A DNA stretch of 64,000 nucleotides from Mangrovimonas cancribranchiae (GCF_037126245.1 NZ_CP136925.1:2000001-2064000), one strand, 5' to 3'; shown: positions 1 to 9,848, counted from the first letter of the stretch. Made by a program: numbers and translations. The notes: generated by a model from the letters alone, not told the origin.

Positions 1-2835
1 ACTTTATGTGATGACTACATAACCGCAACCACTGATGGAGACAACTGTGGTCAAGGCACTGTAGATCTAAGCGCAACAGCAACAGCTGGAGCAACCAATT
101 TTTATTGGTATGAAACCCTTACAGGAGGAACTCCTGTTTCAACCACAACTGGAAATTGGACAACGCCTAACATTTCAAACACAACAACATATTATGTTTC
201 CGCTTACAATGGAACTTGTGAATCTGAAAGAATCCCTGTAGTAGCCAATATTCTGCCTGAACCAACAGATGTCGTAATTAATTCTACTTTAACGCCACTA
301 GGAGCAACCAGTTGCAATCTACAATATGCTGAACTAACAGCCTCTGGAGGAGTGTTTAATGGCGCCGCAACTATAACTGTTTTTGAAGAAAACTTCAATG
401 GAGCTACCTTTCCTACAGGATGGACTGCCAACAACCAAACTACAAATACACAATGGACAATATCAAATACTAATGAAGCCGGAGGAAACGCCAATGAAGC
501 TATGTTAGACTGGATTTCTGGCACTTCAGATACTGGTACTTGGACTTTAAGATCTCCCTCAATCAATATAGCAGGAGAAACCAATCTTCAATTAAGTTTA
601 AAACACTATTTATGGCATTATAGTGCAACTTATCCTTACTCTATTTATGTACAGACAAATTTAGATGGTGCTGGATGGGTTAATCAGTATTCAGCGATAA
701 ATGTAGCCAATAATATTGATCCTGAAACCATCAATATTGACCTTTCCTCTTTAACCGGCAATTCTTTGCAAATCCGATTCCTGATGAATGGTAATCCTTT
801 TGGATTTTTCTACTGGGCAATAGATGACATCCTCTTAACAGCAGACGCAACACCATCAGCTCAAATAACTTGGTCGCCAACTAATGGTTTATATACAGAT
901 GCTGGCTTAACTACTCCTTATGCTGGAGGTTTTACTGACACAGTTTACGCAGCTCCTAATGGTACTGAAACCTATACTGCTACCGCAGAAGGCTATAACG
1001 GGTGTGATAAAACTGACACAATAACCATCACCCGGGGAGGTAAAATCTGGAACGGCTCAGTTGACACCGATTGGTATGAAGCTAATAATTGGACGCCTAA
1101 TGGTATACCAACCAATACTGACTGTATTATTATTCCAGATGTTACTACTACAAACAATAGATCTCCTATTGTTATTGGATCTACACCAATACCACCAATT
1201 CCTGGCTACGGAAGAAACCTTACAGTACAAGACAATGGGTATTTAGAAATTCAGCAGTATGCAAACATTATGATTACCGACTGGGTTAATATTGATACTA
1301 ATGGAATGTTATTAGTTAGAAATGGAGGAAACCTAATACAAATAACCAATACTGGAGCTAATGCCATTAACTCTGGAAATATCCATGTACAAAGAACAGT
1401 TTCCAATGTAAATAATCAAGATTACATTTACTGGGCATCACCCACCGATAATTTTAGTGTAGATAACATCTCGCCAGGCACAAATAACAGCTATATTTGG
1501 GAATGGATTCCTACCACAGCCAATACGTATGGTATTTGGCAAAACGCATCGGAAAACATGATTGCCGGAAAAGGCTACATTGTAAGAGGCATTTCGGGAA
1601 CCACCCCTACTACAACAGCAGCCCTCAATACAACCGAATTTATTGGAACTGCGAGAAATGGACAAATTACCAAGCAAATAAGTCATGGTAATTACACAGG
1701 ACCAGACTACCCAGGAGGTGGCAGTACGATTGCAACAGAATTAGACGACAACTGGAATTTAGTTGGAAACCCTTACCCTTCCGCCATTTCTGCCGATGAA
1801 TTTATAGCTTCAAACGCAACTGTTATCACTGGTAATACGCCTCCTATTTCAGGAACCGTTTATTTATGGAGACATCTTAATGCTCCTAGCAACGCTATTG
1901 GCGATCCTTTTTATGCCGATTACGTATATAATTACGATGCTAACGATTATATAGCATATAATAGTACAGGCTCTAACCCTCCTGGTTTTAATGGGAGTAT
2001 TGCGTCTGGACAGGCCTTTTTTGTACTTATGAATCATAATGAACCTTCACCTTCCACAGTAACATTCAATAACGATATGCGTGTAGATTCTGGTTTTACT
2101 CCTTACGACAATAATCAATTTTACAGAACTAGTGAAAATAATCATTTAGAGAAACATCGTATCTGGGTCGATTTAATTACTCCTAGTCAAAAAGCTTCAT
2201 CTATTTTAATAGGATATATTGAAAACGCCTCTAATAATCTTGACAATCTTTATGATAGTCACTCTTTATCAGGAACTTCGACAAAGTTTTATTCTATTTT
2301 AAACGAAAACTTTTTAGCGATTCAAGGCAGAACACTTCCCTTTTCAGATTACGACACCGTTCCTTTAGGTTTTACTGCAGCACAAAATGGAACATATAAA
2401 ATTGCTATAAATACGTTAGATGGATTATTTGAGACCACAAACCAAACTATTTATCTAGAAGACCTCTACAATAACACGTTACACGATCTTAGATCCTCTC
2501 CATATAACTTCACTACCAATTCTGGTGAATTTAACGATCGGTTTATATTACGTTACAGAGATAACAGATTATCTATTAATGATATTGAAGAAAACCAAGA
2601 CAACATTATAATTTCAACTCCTAATTATAGTTATGTCAAGATAACCGCTAAATCAAGTGTTATTACAAATGCAACTATTTATGACATGTTAGGCAAGAAA
2701 ATATTCGAGGATAATAATCTAAATACTTTAGAAACTACCATTAAAAACTTCACACTTTCTAACGGCACTTATATCATAAACATTACATTAAAAAATGGAA
2801 TGCAGAAATCACAAAAAGTAGTTATCAGACTCTAG
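1..2835 (+). CDS. Secreted multidomain protein with type IX sorting domain (5' partial)
   Basis: The reading frame is open from the first base, so the true start lies upstream; 944 residues are visible. The first ~115 visible residues look like Ig-like/PKD-type repeats rich in Thr, Ser and Asn (WYET, TYYVSAYNGTC motifs). A region with a jelly-roll/MAM-like look follows (ENFNGATFPTGWT...WAIDDILL). The last ~70 residues (TIYDMLGKKIFED...SNGTYIINITLKNG, ending KVVIRL) match the Por-type C-terminal sorting domain, which directs cargo through the type IX secretion system to the cell surface or medium. The cargo function is not recognisable; an adhesin or surface protein is plausible. The stop overlaps that of the convergent small gene. 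Confidence 0.85.
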   Translation, partial: TLCDDYITATTDGDNCGQGTVDLSATATAGATNFYWYETLTGGTPVSTTTGNWTTPNISNTTTYYVSAYNGTCESERIPVVANILPEPTDVVINSTLTPLGATSCNLQYAELTASGGVFNGAATITVFEENFNGATFPTGWTANNQTTNTQWTISNTNEAGGNANEAMLDWISGTSDTGTWTLRSPSINIAGETNLQLSLKHYLWHYSATYPYSIYVQTNLDGAGWVNQYSAINVANNIDPETINIDLSSLTGNSLQIRFLMNGNPFGFFYWAIDDILLTADATPSAQITWSPTNGLYTDAGLTTPYAGGFTDTVYAAPNGTETYTATAEGYNGCDKTDTITITRGGKIWNGSVDTDWYEANNWTPNGIPTNTDCIIIPDVTTTNNRSPIVIGSTPIPPIPGYGRNLTVQDNGYLEIQQYANIMITDWVNIDTNGMLLVRNGGNLIQITNTGANAINSGNIHVQRTVSNVNNQDYIYWASPTDNFSVDNISPGTNNSYIWEWIPTTANTYGIWQNASENMIAGKGYIVRGISGTTPTTTAALNTTEFIGTARNGQITKQISHGNYTGPDYPGGGSTIATELDDNWNLVGNPYPSAISADEFIASNATVITGNTPPISGTVYLWRHLNAPSNAIGDPFYADYVYNYDANDYIAYNSTGSNPPGFNGSIASGQAFFVLMNHNEPSPSTVTFNNDMRVDSGFTPYDNNQFYRTSENNHLEKHRIWVDLITPSQKASSILIGYIENASNNLDNLYDSHSLSGTSTKFYSILNENFLAIQGRTLPFSDYDTVPLGFTAAQNGTYKIAINTLDGLFETTNQTIYLEDLYNNTLHDLRSSPYNFTTNSGEFNDRFILRYRDNRLSINDIEENQDNIIISTPNYSYVKITAKSSVITNATIYDMLGKKIFEDNNLNTLETTIKNFTLSNGTYIINITLKNGMQKSQKVVIRL

Positions 2836-3164
2836 ATATAACACACAAAACGCCACAGCGGCCTTGACTTTAAATAGTCAAGGTTGTTTTCATTAGCATA
2901 AGCTTCACACTCAAACGAAATATGTTTATAAGCAAGTTGCCTATTCTTATGTATTGCCCATCTATATAAAAACTCAACAACATACCACAAGTAAAAGAAT
3001 ATAATTAAAAGCTCTAGCTGCTGTCTTAAATGAATCTTTTCATGATTAATCAATGTCTTACTCGTCCTCTTAATACTATGTTTTAAAACAATAAAAGGAA
3101 ACAAAGTAATTCCTATAAACCCTTTGGGCACTAAATATTTTGAATAAATAATCACAGCAAACAC
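2832..3164 (-). CDS. Small membrane protein with HEKIH motif
   Basis: 110 residues with a hydrophobic N-terminal segment and a second membrane segment around residues 50-70 (LLIIFFYLWYVVEFLY). Between them lies NHEKIHLRQQ, an HExxH zinc-binding motif of the kind found in membrane metallopeptidases such as M56/BlaR1, but the protein is far shorter than those. Conserved uncharacterised proteins of this shape occur in flavobacteria. The last ~18 codons run through the terminator hairpin of the convergent upstream gene, and the stop overlaps that gene's stop. Peptidase activity is only a guess. Confidence 0.55.
   Translation of the reverse strand: MFAVIIYSKYLVPKGFIGITLFPFIVLKHSIKRTSKTLINHEKIHLRQQLELLIIFFYLWYVVEFLYRWAIHKNRQLAYKHISFECEAYANENNLDYLKSRPLWRFVCYI
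2862..2883. terminator. Hairpin between convergent genes
   Basis: CCTTGACT and AGTCAAGG form a perfect 8-bp stem around a 6-nt loop, followed on the plus strand by a T-rich run (TTGTTTT). It probably ends transcription of the secreted-protein gene, and it lies inside the 3' end of the opposing small membrane gene. Confidence 0.55.
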
Positions 3165-3190
3165 ATTACAAAAATCACTCCAATTTACGT

Positions 3191-3198
3191 TATCTTTG
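3191..3198 (+). promoter_or_regulatory. TAnnTTTG promoter element before the DUF5522 gene
   Basis: TATCTTTG matches the Bacteroidota -7 consensus TAnnTTTG. It ends only 4 nt before the ATG at 3203, so transcription would start at or next to the start codon (leaderless or nearly so). No convincing -33 TTG is seen. Confidence 0.4.
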
Positions 3199-3202
3199 TA
3201 AC

Positions 3203-3370
3203 ATGATAAAAAAACGAATCCCTATTGAAGATGGCGATTATTATTTAACCCCAGATGGCTATCGCTGTTTTACAGAACAATACCACTTAAAACGTGGCTA
3301 TTGTTGCGAAAGCGGTTGCAGACACTGCCCCTATGGGTTTGACAAAAAAACAAATACTCAAAAAAAATAA
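3203..3370 (+). CDS. Small cysteine-rich DUF5522 protein
   Basis: A 55-residue ORF starting MIKKRIPIEDGDYYLTPDGY. The C-terminal half holds the cysteine cluster YCCESGCRHCPYGF, which is the hallmark of the small DUF5522 family in Bacteroidota. The spacing of the four cysteines suggests metal binding, but no function is established. A TAnnTTTG element lies directly upstream. hutU follows after about 170 bp in which no further gene is visible. Confidence 0.75.
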   Translation: MIKKRIPIEDGDYYLTPDGYRCFTEQYHLKRGYCCESGCRHCPYGFDKKTNTQKK

Positions 3371-3540
3371 TTTGGATATTTTTTTCATGACATACCGCAA
3401 TAAAGTCGCCTACACGCATCATCGTGTTGACATTAGGTATCCTTAGATGTTTTTAGTTATATCCAAGCAACATATTTGGATAGCAGTTTCTTCATACATA
3501 CTAACAAAAAACATCTATACTCATCATAAAAACAATAAAC

Positions 3541-5529
3541 ATGACATTTCAAAAACATATATTACAAGGCATTCCAAACCAATTACCTAAACCTAAGCCC
3601 TACGATAACACTATAAATCATGCGCCAAAACGCAAAGAAATTCTTACAAAAGAAGAAAAAAATCTAGCTTTAAAAAATGCTTTACGCTACTTCGAGCCTA
3701 AACATCATGCTGCTTTATTACCTGAATTCACAGAAGAACTAGAAAACTACGGGCGTATTTATATGTACCGCTTTCGCCCAGAATACAAAATGTACGCACG
3801 CCCTATAGAAGAATACCCAGCAAAGTCCAAACAAGCTGCGGCTATCATGCTCATGATCCAAAATAATTTAGACTATGCCGTAGCCCAACACCCTCATGAG
3901 CTTATCACTTACGGAGGTAATGGCGCAGTATTTTCTAATTGGGCACAATATCTTCTAACAATGAAGTATTTAGCAGAAATGACAGACGAACAGACGCTTG
4001 TTATGTATTCTGGTCATCCTATGGGCTTGTTTCCTTCTCATAAAGATGCACCAAGAGTAGTCGTAACTAACGGAATGATGATTCCTAATTATTCTAAACC
4101 TGATGACTGGGAAAAATTTAACGCCTTAGGAGTTACTCAATATGGACAAATGACTGCTGGAAGCTATATGTATATTGGTCCTCAAGGTATTGTTCATGGT
4201 ACCACTATTACCGTTTTAAACGGTTTCCGAAAAATTAATAAATCACCTAAAGGTCACATTTTTGTAACATCTGGACTTGGAGGTATGTCTGGAGCACAAC
4301 CAAAAGCTGGAAATATTGCAGGCTGTATTACTATATGTGCCGAAGTAAACCCAAAAATTACTCAAGTACGACTAGATCAAGGTTGGATAGATGAAAAAAT
4401 TACAGATTTAGACGATTTAGTATCACGTGTAAAACAAGCCAAAGACAAACAAGAAACCATTTCTCTGGCCTACTTGGGTAATGTAGTTGATGTTTGGGAA
4501 AAATTTGATGAGGCTAATGTTCAAATTGATTTAGGAAGCGATCAAACCTCTCTTCACAATCCTTGGGCTGGCGGTTATTATCCAGCAGGCCAATCTTTTG
4601 AAGCTTCTAATAAAATGATGGCAGAAAATCCAGAACTATTCAAGGAAAAAGTTCAGGAAAGCTTACGTCGTCATGCAGACGCAATAAACAAGCATACAGC
4701 TAAAGGAACATACTTCTTTGACTACGGAAACGCTTTCTTATTGGAAGCTTCAAGAGCTGGTGCTGATGTGATGTCAGAAAACCCTACATTAGGCCGTGAA
4801 TTTAAATACCCTAGTTATGTTCAAGATATCATGGGCCCCATGTGTTTTGATTATGGCTTTGGTCCATTTAGATGGGTTTGTACTTCTGGAAAACCAGAAG
4901 ATCTTCAAAAAACAGATGACATTGCTTGTGAAGTTTTAGAAGAGATTAAGAAAAACTCACCTAAGGAGATTCAGCAACAAATGGCCGATAATATTCAATG
5001 GATAAAAGGCGCTCAAGAGAATAAATTAGTTGTTGGATCGCAAGCTAGAATTCTATATGCTGATGCCGAAGGACGCATGAAAATTGCTAAAGCATTTAAC
5101 GATGCTATTAATAAAGGTGACATTGGTTATGTTGTTTTAGGGCGTGATCATCATGATGTTTCTGGTACCGATTCGCCTTATCGAGAAACAAGTAACATTT
5201 ATGATGGTTCACGTTTTACAGCAGATATGGCGATTCAAAATGTAATAGGCGATAGTTTTAGAGGCGCCACTTGGGTAAGCATTCACAACGGCGGTGGTGT
5301 TGGCTGGGGCGAAGTTATAAACGGAGGATTCGGCATGGTTCTTGATGGTAGTTCTGATGCTGAAAGACGTTTAAAATCAATGCTTTTCTGGGATGTTAAC
5401 AACGGAATTTCACGTCGTAGCTGGGCAAGAAATGAAGGTGCCGTTTTTGCTATTAAACGCGCTATGGAAACTGAACCTAATCTAAAAGTTACAATACCAA
5501 ACTTAGTTGACGATAATTTATTATCTTAA
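3541..5529 (+). CDS. hutU: Urocanate hydratase
   Basis: 662 residues, the long form of urocanase. It converts trans-urocanate to 4-imidazolone-5-propionate, the second step of histidine degradation, using tightly bound NAD as an electrophile. Visible family features are the nucleotide-binding stretch SGLGGMSGAQPKAG, the motif FGFGPFRWVCTSG with the conserved Cys, and the C-terminal SIHNGGGVGWGEVINGGFGMVLDG region. The start MTFQKHILQGIP fits the family N-terminus. hutH, hutI and hutG are not nearby, so it appears as an orphan here. The next gene starts 23 bp downstream on the same strand but is unrelated. Confidence 0.95.
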   Translation: MTFQKHILQGIPNQLPKPKPYDNTINHAPKRKEILTKEEKNLALKNALRYFEPKHHAALLPEFTEELENYGRIYMYRFRPEYKMYARPIEEYPAKSKQAAAIMLMIQNNLDYAVAQHPHELITYGGNGAVFSNWAQYLLTMKYLAEMTDEQTLVMYSGHPMGLFPSHKDAPRVVVTNGMMIPNYSKPDDWEKFNALGVTQYGQMTAGSYMYIGPQGIVHGTTITVLNGFRKINKSPKGHIFVTSGLGGMSGAQPKAGNIAGCITICAEVNPKITQVRLDQGWIDEKITDLDDLVSRVKQAKDKQETISLAYLGNVVDVWEKFDEANVQIDLGSDQTSLHNPWAGGYYPAGQSFEASNKMMAENPELFKEKVQESLRRHADAINKHTAKGTYFFDYGNAFLLEASRAGADVMSENPTLGREFKYPSYVQDIMGPMCFDYGFGPFRWVCTSGKPEDLQKTDDIACEVLEEIKKNSPKEIQQQMADNIQWIKGAQENKLVVGSQARILYADAEGRMKIAKAFNDAINKGDIGYVVLGRDHHDVSGTDSPYRETSNIYDGSRFTADMAIQNVIGDSFRGATWVSIHNGGGVGWGEVINGGFGMVLDGSSDAERRLKSMLFWDVNNGISRRSWARNEGAVFAIKRAMETEPNLKVTIPNLVDDNLLS

Positions 5530-5552
5530 CTGTAAATTAAAAATAAAACGTT

Positions 5553-6092
5553 ATGAAAAATGCATCCACTTATTTATTGATAGGGTTATGCTTCATTATT
5601 CTATCATCTTGCAGTTCTATAAAAGTTGTTTCAGATTACGACAAGAATGCAAATTTTGACACTTACAAATCGTTTGCTTTTTATAAAGCAGGTATTGACA
5701 AAGCAGAAATAAACGATCTTGACAAACGTAGAATACTAAGAGCTATAGAAACAGAACTTTTAGCAAAAGGGTTCACAAAATCGGAAAATCCAGATTTACT
5801 AGTTAGTATATTTACGCAGTCTAGAGAAGAAATAAATGTGTATAATAATAACGGCCCCTACGGATATGGTTGGGGCTGGAGTCCTTGGTATTGGAATAAT
5901 TATAACACAACTGTTTCTACCTCTACCGAAGGCATTCTATACATTGATTTAATCGATGCCGAAAGAAAAGAACTTATTTGGCAAGGTAAAGGTACAGGAT
6001 ATCTCTCTGAAAACAGAGAAAGTAAAATTGAAATTATAAATGAATTTGTTAAAGAGATATTAGCGAAATATCCGCCAGAAATTAAAGAATAA
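5553..6092 (+). CDS. DUF4136 lipoprotein
   Basis: 179 residues. The N-terminus is a lipoprotein signal peptide with the lipobox LSSC (Cys about residue 20), so the protein should be lipid-anchored in the envelope. The rest matches the DUF4136 pattern: SDYDKNANFDTYKSFAFY near the N-terminus, a Gly/Tyr/Trp-rich insertion (YGYGWGWSPWYW) in the middle, and a C-terminal IDLIDAERKELIWQGKGTG strand segment. Function is unknown. It follows hutU closely but is probably not part of histidine catabolism. A strong terminator follows. Confidence 0.8.
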   Translation: MKNASTYLLIGLCFIILSSCSSIKVVSDYDKNANFDTYKSFAFYKAGIDKAEINDLDKRRILRAIETELLAKGFTKSENPDLLVSIFTQSREEINVYNNNGPYGYGWGWSPWYWNNYNTTVSTSTEGILYIDLIDAERKELIWQGKGTGYLSENRESKIEIINEFVKEILAKYPPEIKE

Positions 6093-6102
6093 CTAAAATT
6101 AA

Positions 6103-6128
6103 AAAAGGCAGCTAATTAGCTGCCTTTT
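6103..6128. terminator. Bidirectional Rho-independent terminator
   Basis: A perfect 13-bp inverted repeat (AAAAGGCAGCTAA and its complement) with A/T tracts on both sides lies between convergent genes and can terminate both. Confidence 0.85.
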
Positions 6129-6146
6129 ATCCTTAAAATAAATTTA

Positions 6147-6491
6147 TTATTTTTTTTCTTTAACTAAAGACTTTTTATAGGTTTTATATTGCTCCTCTGT
6201 CAATATCTTTTTAAATTCTATATCGATAGTTTTGTTTATCGACTCAATTCCATCGCTTTTAATAGCATTAGAATTATTCATTTTTTTTAATTCGGCTAAA
6301 TTTTGTTCAGCATTTACTAATACCTTAAAAACTTCCCCCTGCTGTTGTCCTGATAATTCCACTAATTGATGTAGATTGTATGTTTTTTCTTTAGCAACAG
6401 CTTCAGCTTTCACATTATCTTGGGCAACAGACGATTGCATCCCTACAAAAAGAAACGCTATAAAACTTAAAAGTGATAAGTACTTTTTCAT
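6147..6491 (-). CDS. Small secreted protein, uncharacterised
   Basis: 114 residues with a clear Sec signal peptide (MKKYLSLLSFIAFLFVGMQSSVAQ, cleavage probably after AQ). The mature part is short, charged and predicted helical, ending in ILTEEQYKTYKKSLVKEKK, a motif common in small periplasmic helical proteins of flavobacteria. No enzyme motif is visible. It stands alone between a terminator and the end of the branched-chain E1 gene. Confidence 0.6.
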   Translation of the reverse strand: MKKYLSLLSFIAFLFVGMQSSVAQDNVKAEAVAKEKTYNLHQLVELSGQQQGEVFKVLVNAEQNLAELKKMNNSNAIKSDGIESINKTIDIEFKKILTEEQYKTYKKSLVKEKK

Positions 6492-6598
6492 AATTTAATT
6501 TAATTAATAGTTTTCAAACAAAGTTCGATAAATATACAAATATTCATCAAATATAATCATTAGTTGACTCTATTTTTAGAAAGTATCGTCAAAATTCG

Positions 6599-8674
6599 TT
6601 AGTAACTTAATAACGCTTCAATCTTAACTTTTACTTTTTCAATAGAAGGAATCATGGTTTGCTCCAATGTTGAATTCAACGGAATCGCAGGCATATTCTC
6701 ACTACCAATAGTCATTACTGGTGCATCTAAATACTTAAAACATTCTTCCTGAATTTTCCCAGCCAATGCTCTAGCAAAACTATTATTACTTGGCTCTTCG
6801 GTTACTACTAGACATTTGCCAGTTTTCTTTACTGACTTCATTATAGTATCTTCATCCAACGGATACAATGTTCTCAAGTCGATGACTTCTATTTGATCTT
6901 TTATTCCCAACTCTTCTGAAGCATTCATGGCCCAATGTACACCCATTCCATAGGTAACAATAGTGCACGTTTCCACATCATCTTGCTTCCAGATTTCTTG
7001 TAATACCCAAGCTTTTCCAAAAGGCAACACATAGTCTTCAGCTGGTTCTACTGAAGTTGCTCCTTGCGTTCCTGGCACTTTGGACCAATACAACCCTTTA
7101 TGCTCAAAAATAACTACTGGGTTTGGATCGTGATACGCAGCTTTAATCAAGCCTTTTAAATCAGCACCATTACTTGGGTAAGCAATTTTAACACCTCTAA
7201 TGTTAGTCACCACACTTTCCACAGAAGATGAATGGTAAGGTCCGCCACTTCCATAAGCCCCAATTGGCACTCGTAAAATCATACTTACAGGCCATTTCCC
7301 ATTACTTAGATAGCAACTTCTGCTCACTTCTGTAAATAATTGGTTAAGTCCTGGCCAAATATAATCGGCAAACTGCACCTCAACAATAGGTTTTAAGCCA
7401 ACAGCGCTCATACCAACAGTTGACCCCACAATAAATGCTTCTTGAATTGGCGTATTGAAAACTCTGTCATCACCAAATTTCTGTGCTAAGGTTGCAGCTT
7501 CTCTAAACACTCCACCAAGTCTACCTCCTACATCTTGTCCGTATAACAAACATTCTGGGTATTTTTTCATTAATTCTTCAACAGCGAATAAAGCACAATC
7601 TACCATTACGACTTTTTCTGCACCTTCTGGCGAACGCTCGCCTTGTTCTTCGGTAATTGGTGTTGGTGCAAAATCGTGCGTAAATAAATCTTCTGGAGTT
7701 GGATCTTCAGCTTTTAAGGCTTTTTGAAAATCTTTTTCAACTTTTAGCTTTATTTCGGCTTCAATGTTATTTATATCTTTTTCTGAAAAACCACCATCTA
7801 ATAATTGTTGTTTAAGCACTGGATAAGGATCACGTGATTTCGCTTCTTCCAAGTCATCACGATACCATTCCATTCGCACACCAGACGTATGGTGGTTTAA
7901 CAACGGTACTTTAGCGTGAACTAAAATTGGACGACGTTCTTCTCGTATGGTTTTAATCACTTTTTCTAGCGTCTCGTAACTTTCAATAAAATTAGCGCCA
8001 TCTATGGAGATCGCTTCCAATCCGTGAAATCCTTGGGCGTATTCTGCTGCACTTTGTGCTCTGGTTTCGGCTTCGTTGGCTGAAATATCCCAACCATTGT
8101 CTTGAACCAAATACAAAATAGGCATTTGCTTTAAAGCAGCCATTTGGAAAGCTTCTGCAATTTCGCCTTCGGTTACTGATGCGTCACCCAAACTACAAAC
8201 GGTGATTGGATTTAATTTAGATTCTTCGTTATCGTTCTGAACAACATTTGAATTTTGAAGTCCTTGCTTTTCCAAATATTGCATTCCCATCGCGACACCT
8301 GTTGCAGGAATGGCTTGCATACCTGTTGCCGAAGATTGATGTGGAATTTTAGGCTTATCAGCATCTTTTAAACTTGGGTGTGAATAATAGGTTCTTCCAC
8401 CAGAAAATGGATCGTCTTTTTTAGCTAATACCTGAAGCATTAAATCATAAGGTGTCATACCAAAAGCCAATAACATCGCATCGTCTCTGTAATACGGAAA
8501 TGCATAATCTTGAGGCAACAACTGCATTCCTAAAGCCGTCTGAATCGCCTCGTGACCACGTGATGTGGCGTGCACGTATTTTGAAACTACTTTAAAGTTG
8601 GCTTCATACAATTCTGCCATGGTTTTGGCGGTTACTAAATTGGTAAATCCTTTTTTTAATATGTCTTTATTCAT
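6599..8674 (-). CDS. Branched-chain 2-oxoacid dehydrogenase E1, fused alpha and beta subunits
   Basis: 691 residues. Residues ~1-340 are the E1 alpha part with the thiamine diphosphate motif GDASVTEGEIAEAF...QDNGWDIS. Residues ~350-691 are the E1 beta part (LYGQDVGGRLGGVFREA, TPIQEAFIVGSTVGMSAVG, VPIGAYGSGGPYHSSSVE). The enzyme decarboxylates the 2-oxoacids of Leu, Ile and Val and passes the acyl group to E2. Separate alpha and beta genes are the rule elsewhere; the fused form is common in Bacteroidota. ilvE and E2 are just upstream on the same strand, which supports branched-chain rather than pyruvate specificity. The E3 gene is not in the window. Confidence 0.9.
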   Translation of the reverse strand: MNKDILKKGFTNLVTAKTMAELYEANFKVVSKYVHATSRGHEAIQTALGMQLLPQDYAFPYYRDDAMLLAFGMTPYDLMLQVLAKKDDPFSGGRTYYSHPSLKDADKPKIPHQSSATGMQAIPATGVAMGMQYLEKQGLQNSNVVQNDNEESKLNPITVCSLGDASVTEGEIAEAFQMAALKQMPILYLVQDNGWDISANEAETRAQSAAEYAQGFHGLEAISIDGANFIESYETLEKVIKTIREERRPILVHAKVPLLNHHTSGVRMEWYRDDLEEAKSRDPYPVLKQQLLDGGFSEKDINNIEAEIKLKVEKDFQKALKAEDPTPEDLFTHDFAPTPITEEQGERSPEGAEKVVMVDCALFAVEELMKKYPECLLYGQDVGGRLGGVFREAATLAQKFGDDRVFNTPIQEAFIVGSTVGMSAVGLKPIVEVQFADYIWPGLNQLFTEVSRSCYLSNGKWPVSMILRVPIGAYGSGGPYHSSSVESVVTNIRGVKIAYPSNGADLKGLIKAAYHDPNPVVIFEHKGLYWSKVPGTQGATSVEPAEDYVLPFGKAWVLQEIWKQDDVETCTIVTYGMGVHWAMNASEELGIKDQIEVIDLRTLYPLDEDTIMKSVKKTGKCLVVTEEPSNNSFARALAGKIQEECFKYLDAPVMTIGSENMPAIPLNSTLEQTMIPSIEKVKVKIEALLSY

Positions 8675-8680
8675 AACTAT

Positions 8681-8700
8681 TTCCCACGAAAGTGGGAATC
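8681..8700. repeat. Solitary palindrome, class A-like
   Basis: TTCCCAC-gaaa-GTGGGAA followed by TC, a variant of the class A palindrome (GATTCCTGCNTNCGCAGGAAT) seen through this cluster. It sits in the E1-ilvE gap. Confidence 0.7.
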
Positions 8701-8732
8701 TTTTTTTGTTATACTATCCCTTTCTGCTTAAA

Positions 8733-8753
8733 GATTCCTTCCTACACAGGAAT
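8733..8753. repeat. Solitary palindrome, class A, degenerate
   Basis: GATTCCTTCCTACACAGGAA followed by T matches the class A palindrome with a few changes in the arms. It lies just downstream of the ilvE stop. Confidence 0.65.
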
Positions 8754-8756
8754 GAA

Positions 8757-9815
8757 TTACTCTTCAACCTTTATCATCCAGTTGAATTTATCTTCAATTT
8801 TTCCTGTTTTAATGGCATTTAGCGTATCGTTAACTTCTAATCCTACCGGACTCTCATCAGAAACGTGAATATCGCCATTTGCTGTCCCAATACTTTGAAT
8901 ATATGCAATCCCAACCGCTGTTCCTGTTCCAAAAGCCTCTTCTAGAATACCTTTTTCTGAAGCTTCGCGAATTTCGGTTAGCGTGATTGGGCGCTCAATA
9001 ACTTCAAAGCCTTTATCCTTTAGAATATCGATAACACTCATTCTGGTAATACCATCGAGAATGGCGCCATCGCGACGCGGCGTGATGAATTCTCCATCAA
9101 TTTTGAAGAAGATATTCATTGTTCCCACCTCTTGAATGTACTCGTGCTCAACTGCATCTAACCACAATACTTGATCGTACCCTTTGGCTTTTGCCAACTC
9201 GGTTGGGCGAATAGCAGCAGCGTAATTTCCGGCAGCTTTAGCTTCACCTGTTCCGCCATCAACAGCACGAACGAATTTTTTCTCAGCCCAAAGGTTAATG
9301 CGTTTACTAAAAAACGGTCCAGCGGGAGACGCCATAATAATAAACTTATAACTGGTAGCCGCACGCATACCTATAAAAGCTTCGTCGGCATACATAAACG
9401 GGCGTAAATACAAGGCGCTACCATCTTGAGGTGGAATCCAAGCTTTATCTAATGCAACCAGTTGTTTTAAGCCTTCTACAAATAAGTCTTCAGGAACGTT
9501 GGGCATTCCCATTCGGTCTGCGCTAAAATTTAATCGGGCTGCATTCTTATCAGCTCGAAATAACATTGGCACACCATCGCTGTTTACCGTAGCTTTCATT
9601 CCTTCAAAAATGGCTTGTCCGTAATGCAATGCCATAGCTGCAGGATGTGTTGGAATTAATGCTAAAGGTTCTATTCTTGGGTTTTGCCACTGACCATCTT
9701 TATAATCGCAGATAAACATATGATCTGTGAAAGAGGTTCCTAATGGTATATTATTGAAGTCAATGGTATCGACTTTTGATTGTTCTATTTTTTTGATTGA
9801 AATATTGTTGTTCAT
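8757..9815 (-). CDS. ilvE: Branched-chain amino acid aminotransferase
   Basis: 352 residues, PLP fold-type IV. It interconverts Leu, Ile and Val with their 2-oxoacids using 2-oxoglutarate/glutamate. Family features include PLALIPTHPAAMALHYGQAIFEGMKA near the N-terminus, AGNYAAAIRPTELAKAKGYDQVLWLDA, which holds the PLP lysine region, and EVGTMNIFFKIDGEFITPR. The location between E2 and E1 of the branched-chain dehydrogenase indicates a catabolic role, making the 2-oxoacids that E1 uses. A palindromic repeat follows its stop codon and an inserted four-helix-bundle gene separates it from E2. Confidence 0.93.
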   Translation of the reverse strand: MNNNISIKKIEQSKVDTIDFNNIPLGTSFTDHMFICDYKDGQWQNPRIEPLALIPTHPAAMALHYGQAIFEGMKATVNSDGVPMLFRADKNAARLNFSADRMGMPNVPEDLFVEGLKQLVALDKAWIPPQDGSALYLRPFMYADEAFIGMRAATSYKFIIMASPAGPFFSKRINLWAEKKFVRAVDGGTGEAKAAGNYAAAIRPTELAKAKGYDQVLWLDAVEHEYIQEVGTMNIFFKIDGEFITPRRDGAILDGITRMSVIDILKDKGFEVIERPITLTEIREASEKGILEEAFGTGTAVGIAYIQSIGTANGDIHVSDESPVGLEVNDTLNAIKTGKIEDKFNWMIKVEE

Positions 9816-9848
9816 AGTATTTTATATTATTGAGAAATGAAACAGGAT

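Noticed and set aside
204-584. 126-codon minus-strand ORF
   Set aside because: It is antisense to the secreted multidomain protein, whose Thr/Ser-rich repeats create it. No independent signal.
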